Assembly (NCBI RefSeq): GCF_964340395.1
Contig: NC_135553.1
Coordinates: forward strand, 11,300,001 to 11,364,000
Source: Glandiceps talaboti
Lineage: Eukaryota; Hemichordata; Enteropneusta; Spengelidae
Direction of reading: 5' to 3'
Length of the DNA: 64,000 bases
Shown here: positions 13,259-25,040 of the stretch, piece by piece
How the letters are laid out: every line of letters begins with the position of its first letter
Numbering within the stretch: position 1 is the first letter of the stretch
Position numbers and translations under genes: made by a program
The notes under the pieces: generated by a model
The model's database searches: none
What the model saw: only the letters and a program-made list of their open reading frames with translations
Told to the model about the DNA's origin: nothing

Positions 13259-14027
13259 ACACAAATACCATGCGCGTGAGATAATGAATCCGAAGTGTTA
13301 ACAATTTAGAGAACGAATAATGAAACGCGACAGACAATCTTGTCGCTACAGTTTGAAGGGCGTCCTACATTTTCTTTACATCAAGGGGTAAAAAGAAACC
13401 ACATTATCACTGAACCCACAACTTAGTACATTGTGACTACATGTACTTTGTTTTGGTTCAGCTATGTTTCATTCGAGCTCAGGAGAATTGATCGCATGTA
13501 TGTATTAAGGTGCTTCCGTATTAAGAAAAGAACAGTCTACAGCGGCTCTACAACACAACACCCGCTAGTAAATCTTGTCGAATAGCAACCACCACGATAT
13601 TAAAAGGGTTCGTTGTACTTTGTTCCATGAATAAGCAAAATAATGGTATTTCAATTGATTTGTGTTACAAAAATGTTGAAATTCGTGAAATTAAAGCGAC
13701 ACAAACTGAGTCTATAAACTATAGGACTCGAGTGAAAATACTTATCTAAAACTATAAAATAATCTATACTATAGTATAATTGTAATGTAGATGTATGCCT
13801 TCGATGACGATGAACTCATATCCGGGTCAGGAGTTGTCAGCCAAATCGATAGCCTATTAAACGACAGTCTCCTTTACAATTTAATATACGTCTAATAAAT
13901 TACGTCATCGAACCGTTCATGTATCATTCTTGAATATCAGGTTTGAGTTCTGGCACGCGGTGGTTAAATTTATGCTTCTGTAAGTAGAACGTCACAGGGA
14001 TCTTTTAACCTACAGCAAACAGTATGA

Positions 14028-14103
14028 CCCCCCCCCCCCAAAAAAAAAAAAGAGAGAGAGCGAGAGAAAAAAAAAGCAAGCAAGCAAGCAAGCAAGCAAG
14101 CAA
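14028..14103 (+). repeat. C12-A12-GA-(GCAA)n low-complexity run
   Basis: A C homopolymer, an A homopolymer, a GA segment and then GCAA tetranucleotides follow one another without spacers. Confidence 0.95.
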
Positions 14104-14600
14104 TAACTTAGTAATAAAACCCCGTGTAATGTCCCTTTAAAGTGAAATTAGTTATTTTACTGAATGGCAGTAATGTTTGTTTGCCACAGATGTAAGAAAC
14201 GCCAGTGTTACAACAAATCTGTAATATAACCAAAAATGCATTAAACTCAAAACCCCAAGATACTCATCCATCATCCTGACTGGACGTCCATAGATAAATG
14301 GTTGTCAGGGTGATAAAGGAGAAGATGTACAAAAATGCTTTCAGGTGGTAATGCCTTTACTCCCTAGCTTTGTGCGTATTATCGACCTATGACTACACGG
14401 TCCCCCTGATACTTAGAGATCATGACATCTATATGGGATTTGGTGGTTGTCATGGGTGATCATAAATTGCGCCAGCAGATATGTTACAATAGTTTGTGTT
14501 ATGTATATGGTTAGAACGTTTTGCACTGAAGACAAGATAGTTACAAAGACAAGAATATTCTTTGAGTTTATTAAGGTTTGGAAAAAACACGCCACTGGGG

Positions 14601-14750
<150 letters not shown>

Positions 14751-17290
14751 TATTGAACAATATTTTCCTTTAAGTTCTCTTATAATGCAAAGGATGTAAA
14801 GGTTTGGACACATTCTTGTATCGTGAAAACTTAGCCCCTAGATGTTGCAATTCCATCAAACATTAACCAGTAAATTGATGATCAGAGGCATGTCAAATTG
14901 AAAGTATTAAGGTGAGTTTACTCCCCTGACATAGTGTTAATAGTGAAATTGTGAATCATTGTCACACAATTAAATTGTCACCCATAGTCTCTAAATAATT
15001 TAAAACATGTTCATGTGTTTGAAAAATGATGATAGTAATTCTTGTGTCCCAGAAGTATTATTATACATAAATCACATTTTGTTAACCTACTACTTTCATT
15101 GTCATTTCATATGCAATTATTTCCTTTTCCTCATCTAGTGTAAGATTCTCTCTGATTTGGGGAATTTCATTTTTTAAATTCAGTATGTGTCTAGTATTCA
15201 GATTGATATGAAATGTCATATTTATTAGGATAAATGGAGGATTGTATTTGATTGTAGGATGTACACAGATTTAGGGAAAATTGAATGTTATTGTGCATGC
15301 TGTGTATTTCGCATTTTGCATTTTCTCTAACGACAGATGCAGAAAATGTCGATCAATTTTCATAAATGCCACGATAACTCTACCTATTCATGTCTCTCAC
15401 ACAGTGTGCATGTTTAAAAGCGAAAGGCTTTAAGGCTGCAACTGGACCATGTTTTCAAAATTGTTTTGTTAAATATATTGACATTGATAATATCGTACGC
15501 CCTGAATAGTATTCAATCAACTGTTGGTAACTGGATTTGTGCAGCCCTGCATATAATATTGTAAAATAAATCTAATGTAATCGATCCCTCATTAACATAT
15601 ATACAATATATAACTATTGGTATTTTTACAATTCCAGTGAATTTTTTTAATATTGTTGGTTTTCTAAACCCCCGGTTACATCTAGTGAAGTTTTACCGTA
15701 GTATTCGTTTCAAAAATGATATAAGCTTGATAACGAAATTGTCATTTGGAGCGTCAAGTGAGTGCATCCACAATATTTAAGTACCTATAATTTCAACTTC
15801 CGTGAAGTATAGTATATTAGACAAATCGCTGGATTGCCCCCTTCTTCTGCTCATATGCACTAACTAAAGATCGATGCAGAGGAGAAAACAATTACCAAAG
15901 TCAAATGAAAATAGGGAATAGAAGGAAATAATAGCAGTGAGATAATAAGATGTTAGATCAGTGAGCATTGGCTGGGTGCCTGGCTGGCTACAAACTACTG
16001 AACTGAGTATAATTAAGTGGATGCCATTCTTGAATAATGAAATGCTGCCGGTTTCATGTTGATATTTACTGGCTCTGTGTGATATAACCATGCAGAAACT
16101 AATAAGAAACTGCACATGCTACAAAATTGAATGAATACAGCTTCTTGTGACATTTTATCTCAATAAAACGAACGCAAACATGCAGACATTAAATACAGAC
16201 ATCAAAACATTGGCACCAGCGTGTATGTGTCTAATCACAGTGTGTTCGAATGGTTTATTTCATTTAGACAAAATGTAGCAAGAAATATGCGGTCTTGCTA
16301 TCTTAAAGTATAGAATGTATATAGTTACTTATTGGTTCCTGCGTGGTTGTATCCAACATAGACCCAGTGAACACTAAAATGACATGGACGGTATCATGAA
16401 ATCCACTCTCAAGAACATGTCTGTGGGGGTTAGGTTATATATGTAAATATTACTTGTGATTAGGCATATAATGTGCATTAGTTTTGATCATTTACCTTCA
16501 TTAGCACTGGTGTAGTCCACTACAATCAATATCACCCCGAATCACGTTACACGTCAGTGCATCCTTCGTATATTTATGATAAAAAGCTTATAGATAACAT
16601 AAAACATGCCTTGTGATTTCTTCTCTTCGCCCTTCTTCCTATTCAGACCGATATTTTCTGTGCAAATGTGTGCACTTATCAAACTTTCATGTCTTTTATC
16701 ACAGGTTTGATGAAATAAATCCTACCCAAATCTTTCTATGCACAGTCACGATTATGTTCTACGACAGGATAAGTCACTTTATTGGCGCTTTGTATATATG
16801 GAAATGCAACCCGGTGACATACGAAACTATTTCATGCTAGCAAAGCCTTTCCTGGCTTTATATTCATGTTGTTAAATGAGCCTAAATGGTGTGTCCTAAC
16901 TATGGAACTGTTAGGAAAGCTTTTCTCTAATATCATCTACGGGTTCAAACCTCGGGTATAATAGTGGATATCGCGACACATAACACGAGATGTCGTGAAA
17001 GCCTCATTAGAAAGTCTTCAATTCACGGGTATATGAGCAACAAATATCGTATTACGTCGTGTTAGCAACGTTCTCCTTCGGAGGAGTTCAGCACATATTG
17101 TTGGCTTGCTAATTTCTAAGCTTATATTGTTAACATGTGTAGTACTTGTTGAGGCGATGATTCTCTGTCTCAATGATAATGGCAACACAATTAAAGTGGA
17201 CCTTGCAAATAATGCATGTCGGAAATTTGAGATGTCCTTGTGTACAAGATACACAATATGATAGTAAGAATTAGCGTATGAAAAAGGACA
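14751..17290. other. AT-rich non-coding sequence
   Basis: No gene or repeat supported. GGGTTCAAACC at about 16944 resembles a pol III B box, but no A box or cloverleaf surrounds it. Confidence 0.45.
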
Positions 17291-17326
17291 ATGTATGTAT
17301 GTATGTATGTATGTATGTATGTATGT
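17291..17326 (+). repeat. (ATGT)9 microsatellite
   Basis: Short pure tetranucleotide array about 500 bp upstream of the first gene. Confidence 0.95.
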
Positions 17327-17825
17327 CCTCTTAGATTATAATATTTTTATTTTTATTTCAAAAACTAAATATAAAATTGAGAAATTTCATGCATTAACTG
17401 TATAAGTTTTATGTAAGAAGAGATTGATTATTAGATAGTTAGAAGGTCTTCAACCGTATTCGCAGATATGTCTGTGTATAGTGTAAATATAAATTTGATT
17501 ACCAGTACACATACATAGTATATTGTCTATGTGTATCTTTTGTTCATTTTACTGTATCTTCTAGGCAGCGGTATATCTTTCATGCGTCATTAATCTATGC
17601 AATACACATACTGTATTTTCTATTGTGGTTAACATCATATATGTACATGACTTGGATATATATATATACTTTGCTATCTTATTCGAAACTTTGTTACTAA
17701 GGATACGTAGTATATGTCATTATGTTGAGTGAAATGAACACCTAACCTTTAACATGTTTTGTAGGATTTGGGTTCAAAATGGAATAGTCTCTATGCTGCA
17801 TACAGCAGACTTTACGATACGCGCA

Positions 17826-17840
17826 TTTCTCTCTTTACAG
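17826..17840 (+). promoter_or_regulatory. Splice acceptor in the 5' UTR of the first membrane-protein gene
   Basis: TTTCTCTCTTTACAG is a pyrimidine-rich tract ending in CAG, 73 bases upstream of the ATG. An in-frame TAG at 17899-17901 lies between it and the ATG, so this intron would join two untranslated pieces and not add coding sequence in this frame. The matching donor upstream could not be assigned. Confidence 0.5.
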
Positions 17841-17913
17841 GGTTCTAAATGAGGACAGGAGGTGGTCTCCAGAAAAGTGAAGTACAAAAGTAGATTTATA
17901 GTGTTTACACATA

Positions 17914-18303
17914 ATGGATTCCTACGACTCAGAAGATTGTGACAGTTTCCAGGAAATGGTTCCTTCGCCACGTAGGCGACGAAAACATCATATAGTACCA
18001 CCCGTAGAGAGGAAAGTCCTGCACGGAATAATATGCCTTATTTTGTCGGTCTCTTCTTTCCTTCCTGCCTTCATCTTTCTCGGCGTTGGATCTGTGTTGG
18101 CTCCCGTTAAAGTCAGTGGAATGAATATATTTCTCATTGTTGGGGGAATATTTCTTTTAATTGGTTTGGTCTTCGCTACGGCTACAGTAATTCTCTGCTG
18201 CCAGGCACGTTCGGAAGGTGACATCAACAGCAACTGCCAGCACGATTGCAAACATTCTATTTGTAGGTGTAGGGCAACTTATACACCCATTGATGACGTG
18301 TGA
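17914..18303 (+). CDS. Two-pass membrane protein, paralogue A (129 aa), family not identified
   Basis: The protein has an acidic N-terminus (residues 1-14), a basic patch RRRRKHH (20-26), and a PPVE motif (29-32). A first membrane helix spans about 36-61 and a very short loop APVKVSGMN (63-71). A second helix spans about 72-95, then CC at 95-96 and a Cys/His tail with CKHSICRCR (112-120). Basic residues just before helix 1 and after helix 2 suggest both ends face the cytosol, a hairpin topology. The paired cysteines at the membrane edge could be acylated; this is inference. The start is fixed by an in-frame TAG 15 bases upstream and A at -3. The coding region is one exon. Length and layout recall small two-pass proteins such as TMEM100 or TMEM174, but I cannot show homology. 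A paralogue at 47339-47722 shares 59 of 71 core residues. Confidence 0.92.
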   Translation: MDSYDSEDCDSFQEMVPSPRRRRKHHIVPPVERKVLHGIICLILSVSSFLPAFIFLGVGSVLAPVKVSGMNIFLIVGGIFLLIGLVFATATVILCCQARSEGDINSNCQHDCKHSICRCRATYTPIDDV

Positions 18304-18370
18304 GGAAGTTCAAGTTCATTGCGAATCCTGTAATAATGCTATATGTATCAATGACGAGGGATATTTCTTC

Positions 18371-18376
18371 ATTAAA
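18371..18376 (+). terminator. Possible poly(A) signal ATTAAA for paralogue A
   Basis: ATTAAA lies 68 bases after the stop codon. A canonical AATAAA at 18811-18816 is the alternative, just before the inverted-repeat element. Confidence 0.25.
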
Positions 18377-18810
18377 TCCTATTTTGTGTCAAGGGAAAGT
18401 AAATCACATCGACTGCGGATATTAATCTCACCGAGAACAACAGATATCGGTTATCATAATTGTTTCTGAGATGAAAACTCACGAACATGGCTTTTTTATG
18501 TCGATTTATACTTTTGCTATTGTATGGATATACTGACCAGCCTGTCTTTGATGTAATGAAATACGTACAGTCAGTTCTTTTTGAGACCTGGGTTTCACTC
18601 CAGAACATCAACATATAGTGAAGACGGGTACCAGGGGAGGAGAGAACATATTATAGATTCTTGTAAATATTGAATACCACCCCTCTTTTTCATGGTCTGA
18701 AAATCATTAACACTTTACTTCATATGAACCACGACTCACACCGACACACGCAAACCACTCACAACCACAACCACCATCACAATTACAACCACAAATACAA
18801 ATGCACCTCA

Positions 18811-18816
18811 AATAAA
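18811..18816 (+). terminator. Possible poly(A) signal AATAAA for paralogue A
   Basis: First canonical AATAAA downstream of the gene, about 510 bases past the stop. Confidence 0.3.
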
Positions 18817-18824
18817 ATTTGACC

Positions 18825-19261
18825 CCTGTAACAGATCCTGTCCAGACCCTGTCACATTCCTGTGGTACAGGTCTATGACGGCGAAGACGCTACTGTGCAT
18901 GTGATGTCACAGGTCTGATATTATCATATTTTTCTATATTTGCACATGCCCATTTGTGATAGTTTGATAATAAATTAAACACCTGCAGACAGACATGTAC
19001 CTGTTTCACTAGTTACAGTCCTGAAATTATACCCCCGTAACATAATTCTCCGGCTACACATCTGTATGTACATACCTGTTTCAGTCATGTGATCACAGCA
19101 ATGTAAACAATATAGATATTATAGACTTGTATACATGCTTGTGCCAACATAGCTGTTTCATGTCCGTGAATACAGTTATGAAATCGTACCGAATTACAGA
19201 CTTTGTAACAGGGCTTGTTTCACATACCCTGTTACAGGGTCTGCACAGGTCCTGTTACAGG
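18825..19261. mobile_element. MITE-like element with 28-bp terminal inverted repeats
   Basis: The left end 18825-18852 (CCTGTAACAGATCCTGTCC...) and the reverse complement of 19234-19261 (CCTGTAACAGGACCTGTGC...) agree at 25 of 28 bases. Inside is a degenerate tandem repeat: CTGTTTCA recurs at about 18999, 19077 and 19155, then TTGTTTCA at about 19215, giving steps of about 78, 78 and 60 bp, each followed by a ...ACAG block. No coding capacity and no clear target-site duplication. It starts about 520 bp after paralogue A, so it may lie in that gene's 3' UTR. Confidence 0.5.
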
Positions 19262-21586
19262 CATGTCCTATAATCTATTTCTCACTGTGTATTTCTCACT
19301 GTGTAACATAAACATACTATTATGTAAATGACCTACATCACTTTGTAATATATTATGTATTGTTCACTTTATAATCAAAGGATGTATAGATACTCAATAC
19401 AGGTCATGAAATGCACAGAAATTGATGTTTAAAAGCGCATGTATCTATTTATACTTCTTAACACGTCAACCAAACTATCTATGTCAGACTATTATGGACC
19501 GGACATCTCTATATTCCAGGAGCTGTCTCAGAACAAAAAAGGGACCAACTACGCAAACCGTTTTCAAAGCTTTTTTTACCATGTATATTCCATGTAATGA
19601 CGTCATCTAAACATGCCATCCCACATATTAGTGTCTATTATTTAATCACTACTGTATTATAACTACAGTTATGTATTTGATATGAAGGTCAAAATGTAAT
19701 AGCATCGTCATAGCAAAGTAGGGAACGTACAACAGCACAGGAATGGTTTGTCCATATGACGTCTTTTATTGACCAGGGACGTTAGGGCAACACCACTTTA
19801 TTCTATATTTCTCATAACCCGACCGATCTGTCAAAATAATTGCTAAATGACGCCCTCTATGACAGTATCAGAAGAAAGTCACAACGCACTCATGATAAGA
19901 TGGCATCCCCACAAGCGCGTATATAGGCAAAAATTATCGTTTATTGCCGATTTGGAACTTTAATCAAACATATAGTTCAAGGTTGCCTTCTGACTTCAAT
20001 TGTCATTTGTAAACATTTATACTGCTAAAATATGATTACATATTGCAAGTATCACCAACATGTAGACATACATTTATTTATTTTTTTCTTTTAATTTACA
20101 ACTGGCCGACTCATTATTCTAAAGTTGTAGAATGAAGTACCGGCCAGAGCCCATAACGGATTCAATACGCTTTTGGTCCGGTCATCTACACCAAATCAAT
20201 TGATTTTTAGTGATAGGTATAACTTACACAGTCGTTCTTGTATTTGAGTCTTTGTGACGCCCACAGAGACAAGTTTGACTTTTGGTGTGCCTGTACTCAA
20301 AGCAGGCTGTGATGTTAACATCTTTTAATACTGTTTGGAGATGTATGCTGTCCTTTTCATAAATACGAAAATCTATTTAAACTATCAATAATAAAGTAAT
20401 CTGTTAGTTGTTCAAAAAACTTGGGGGAACTTACGTTATTCGGTGAATGACGATCTACTGTACAATCTCTTGTGCGCAGTTAGCGTATTTAAATGTATTA
20501 TTAAAGGTCAACTTCTTTGTACAGAATAAACATTGTAACATCTAAAAATATTTCCTCATACACACATGTAAATGCGAGATTTAAACTCCCACCCTTCCCG
20601 AACCATCTCGCGCCTCGGATTATTTTATCTACCCCTAAAAAAAATTGAAAACCGACAACGGAGGCTGTAAGGAATCCATGACAAATTGTGTCACGTTGCT
20701 TCAATTGCGATCTTGAAAACAACAAAGTCATAACTAAAGGAGGTCTTTTTTGTATCATAGTCGCAGAGTGGTTGGACGCAACTTGTCACGGATGGTAAAG
20801 ATTACATGAATTTGATACCGCCACCCACATATATGGCTTAATAGCGATATATATGTATTATACATTTATCAAATAAGCATGGGACACACAGACACATTGA
20901 CATGCTAGAACGACAGTCTTAGTAATTCAATCCTGTGTACATGATCCCCTTGTTTGGATCTAAATCGTCTTTTTTTGAAAATCCTGGAAAATTCTTGAAA
21001 TACAGCAAAGTATTAGTAGTTTAATAAAGGAGTATCAACGTAAGTAAATGATCACTACTATGTGTAATATTTTATTTTAGTTGTTTTTGTAAATGTGATA
21101 TTTTGTTAGCATAATAATCTTGTACAGTTCTTTGCCTTTATCTTTTGTACAGGTTAATACACTGAAATATGTATATCATACCTTCCAAGGTAAGGGTCTT
21201 TCACAAATCCGAATAGAACATGGACTAACACGAAACAAAGACTTAGAGCATGGTATTAAAACTACATTAGGATAAAATTGCTTGTTGAACGACGGGATTA
21301 TAAGTTAGCAGTCAGAAATATCATTGTAAATGCCTTTCCCGTATTGGATTTCATCTAAGAAATCTTTTTCTATTAAACCATGGTGGCAATCTAGCTTTGT
21401 TCTTGAGTGCAAAATGTGAAAAGTTCATGTTGTAATTTCGTTTTCAAATAAACCGAGGGAGGAGAAAGCATTCAAATATTTTGCACTGATCGTCATAATT
21501 TTCACTTTTGTTATTTAAATTTCTTAGAACGATGTACCATCATCGACATTTGTATGTTGCTGGTCGTTTTTAGCTTATTGTTATGC
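19262..21586. other. AT-rich non-coding sequence with one short hairpin
   Basis: At 20102-20147, CTGGCCG pairs perfectly with CGGCCAG, and CATTATTCT partly pairs with AGAATGAAG inside, around an 8-base loop. Otherwise nothing recognised. Confidence 0.45.
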
Positions 21587-21629
<43 letters not shown>

Positions 21630-21690
21630 GGCTGGCTGGCTGGCTGTCTGTCTGTCTGGCTGTCTGGCTGGCTGTCTGTCTGTGTGTGTC
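21587..21690 (+). repeat. (TGTC)n / (TGGC)n microsatellite
   Basis: TGTC repeats with interspersed TGGC variants, ending in TG and CCGT units. Confidence 0.97.
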
Positions 21691-24600
21691 CATCCGTCCG
21701 TCATAATAAAATGAAACTTGCTAGATATCAATATGGTAATGGAAAGAACTGGTTAGATTTGGGCTTACAACATTCTATAAATATCAGAGTCATTTTAATG
21801 ATTAATGATTTTCGGTAGTTAAGCGATATCTTAAGAACGCAAGCTACAAATTCAAATGAAATAGCTAAAATGCTATCTGATCGACAGATACACGAAACTG
21901 TTTCTACGCATGTGTTCCCTCAACCATCTCCATAGCGAACGTCGACTTCTGTCCTTTTCTTCACTCCCAGTCTGGGTATTACGTTTAGAGCTGGAAATCA
22001 TAAATGCTGTGGGACGAACACATTTTCTTATATATACACATATCTTTTGTTACAGGCTTATGCTTTTTTGAGTCATATTGTTGCTTCATTTTGATATCGC
22101 CTTGGGCAATCTTTTGTCATTCACTGTGTATCATTTACGTTACGGCTACGTAGACCCGAATAATGCTTTTGAATAATTTGTTTTCTAAGACCGCCATAAG
22201 TAATGTTAAGTCACTGTAAAACACTGCTTTATGGCTGCCAATTTGGTCTGTATGTTTTTAATGGCTGTATTGCTAATAATATCACTTTCGGTGTTGCCAA
22301 TTTCCTTTAAAACGCCAAAGGTTACGTTTACCGCGTAACGATATCTAATGTTGTAGGTTGTATAGACACATGGACGTTGACCGACTTCAACTTTCATTCG
22401 ACTCTCGTAAAGGCAATAACATTTATTCATACGTTATGCTCGATGCGTCTTCCATAGTACCCTGTGACATTTCAGTCACTTGGCTACTGTACAGCGAAAC
22501 AATTGCGAACAATAGCCTTGATAAAAGTGTTTTGATACATTCTGTTGGTAAAGAGATTTCATCTCTCTGGTAATACGGATGAAAAGAACGTTTTAAACAT
22601 CAATTTCCTTTTCCATTATTTTCTGTAGGCTTTACACAGATTCTGTCAAAGTATTTACATTAATTTAAAAGGAAAAAGTACCACACGATGTAGCATTGTC
22701 ACTTTAACTTGAGATTCTTTAGCGTCTAAACAGTACATGAAAAGGCAATTAAGAAATATTTTTACGAAATATTGCTCCACGTATTGCCAGGGAATGACGT
22801 ATTTGTTGGTTTGACAATATATGCTTTAGATACACTTTATTGACATTCTGTGTTGTATTATTTAGATTGTTCATCTTTGTATAGGTGTTCACATTTACAT
22901 CAAGCCCTTTGAGAGGCAAAGTACAAAAGAAGCTTTTACACTAATTAAGTTCATTTTAGTTGCATGGACTTATAACGCCACAACAGCTCTTTATACCTCA
23001 AGAACTCCTTGGAGAGCTTAAGATCTCCCGCAACCATTGTAAGGACATAAGTATTAATATTGCAATATTGTAGATTAATATTGGTGAATGAGCGTGTAAC
23101 ATTTGTAAGTATAGACAACCAAATGAAAATGCAGTCATATCTTTAGAAGAATTAGGTAGACCTCTGCACTGCTAATGGTTAAGGAACTTGAGTGAGGATA
23201 ACTTATCATCATTATTGTAATTATAAATGCCATTTCCAACCGGAATACTTTTCCATGTATATTTGCTCTTTTTTTTCTAAATATGAAAAAAACCGCATTT
23301 ACTAATCAATGGATCCTACGATCGCAATATTCATAGCATTAGAGAAGGCTTTCAATTCGTAAAATAAAATCAATTTAAACACATAGTGTTAATACATGGT
23401 CACTGGTAATGCACAGACAAGAAGAACAAAGATAATGATACAATCTATATGCAACAATTCATATCTTTATGAGTATGTGAAGTATTCTCTAAAATGGCTT
23501 TATGTAATAAGTACCAGACTAGTAACTGCTATGTAGTAAGGTCAGATGTTTACGTTAAGAGTATTGACCATGTCTGTGTGCTCATAAATACAAGATAAAT
23601 GTGATTGCCGCCTCCTTGACACTTTCGTCTTAAATTTAGACATGATGCCCGATTGATTTACAAGAACGTATGGTCGATTTAAATCTTCAGGCGAACTTGG
23701 ATGGTCTCGAGGGAATCCTTACTTTTATGCTAATTTTAGGTCTTTAACACTATATAGCCCTGAACGTAGTTTACAAGCTGATCATTGTAGTTTACAAGCT
23801 GTTCAAGCAGAGCTTCCAAACTTGTCTGTTCGCATGTCATAAATATACATTGGCCATTCCCTCGACTTTATCCAATTCTTTAATGGGTGGTATTTTACGC
23901 TACCTGCTTTCACTTAGGATATAAAAACCCATATTTAATACAGATAAGGATACAGTTATTAGCTTAAAGCCGCAGTAGCTAAAACTACACATTTTCAATA
24001 CATATACTGACAATCGTCCGACGGTGGTATTTTCATATTAAAGTTATATATTATGTGGTGCACATTGTGCATTGTAAAGACATCCATCAATGTACGGCAT
24101 AATATTGTGTAAACAGTAATAGTTATCGTACTGTACAAACTGGCAACACAACTGGCACAATTTACAACTGATATCATTTGTTCTACTAGTACCTAAACAT
24201 ATATAATACCAAAATGGCGCATCTGCGGACAAATTAATCTTTTCCCATTAGGCAACCTACATTCTTTGCAACTTTGACCTGTCATGACATCTGAAGCACA
24301 AGGTTGGTGGCATGAATTGAGATTTCGCAAGTTGTACCACAGAAAGTATACCTGGAAATTAGAATGGATATACTTTAGATAAAAATGCCTAATTGTGGGC
24401 ATCTTCAAAATTCTTTTAAAGGGATTTGAAGAAGGTTAGTTTATAAAGCTTTATATGTATAGAAATTAGAAAATTGGCTATAAACATGCCGACCAACATA
24501 AAAAAATTCCTTAATATTTAATTGTTCTGATAAAATTTAGTCATGGCAATCGTGAAGGTTTTGAATATTCCTCGTCAGTCGACGACCTCTATTTGTTTTC

Positions 24601-24928
24601 CCAGCAATAGGTCAATACAAGTGCTAAAAGGTCTATATTCATAGCACGTTGTTAAATCGACTTCAATTATCTTAAATGCAACCGTGAAAGCGTTTCTGGC
24701 TCATTAGTACTATCCATGGATGTAATGGGATTAGAGTTGTCAAATACCTTTGGATTACTAACCACTATATATTATATACAGGCTTCGATTTTTTTAAAGC
24801 TTGAAAATCTATATGTAGCCGGTTAATCCAATGTGACCGTGTTAATCAAGAGTGGTAGCTTTTGTTTTAAGATTTCATATTTTGCAGTAGAGTTTAAAGT
24901 GTTTGTCTTGCTTTTTTGTTTCTGTGCA

Positions 24929-24929
<1 letters not shown>
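21691..24929. other. AT-rich non-coding sequence
   Basis: Open frames up to 74 codons without splice context or recognisable motifs. TAGTTTACAAGCTG recurs twice at about 23767-23803, a small local duplication. Confidence 0.45.
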
Positions 24930-24964
<35 letters not shown>

Positions 24965-25040
24965 TGTTTGTTTGTGTGTGTGTCTGTGTGTCTGTCTGTC
25001 TGTCCGTCTGTCTGTCGGTATGTCTGTCTGTCTGACTGTC
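24930..25040 (+). repeat. (TG)n / (TTTG) / (TGTC)n microsatellite
   Basis: TG repeats pass into TTTG and then TGTC units with CG-containing variants. Confidence 0.97.

Noticed and set aside
16930-16970. B-box-like GGGTTCAAACC
   Set aside because: No A box at the right distance and no acceptor stem.
17988-18251. Frames opposite the two paralogous genes (also 47323-47613)
   Set aside because: Antisense shadows of the real coding exons. The conserved protein is on the + strand.
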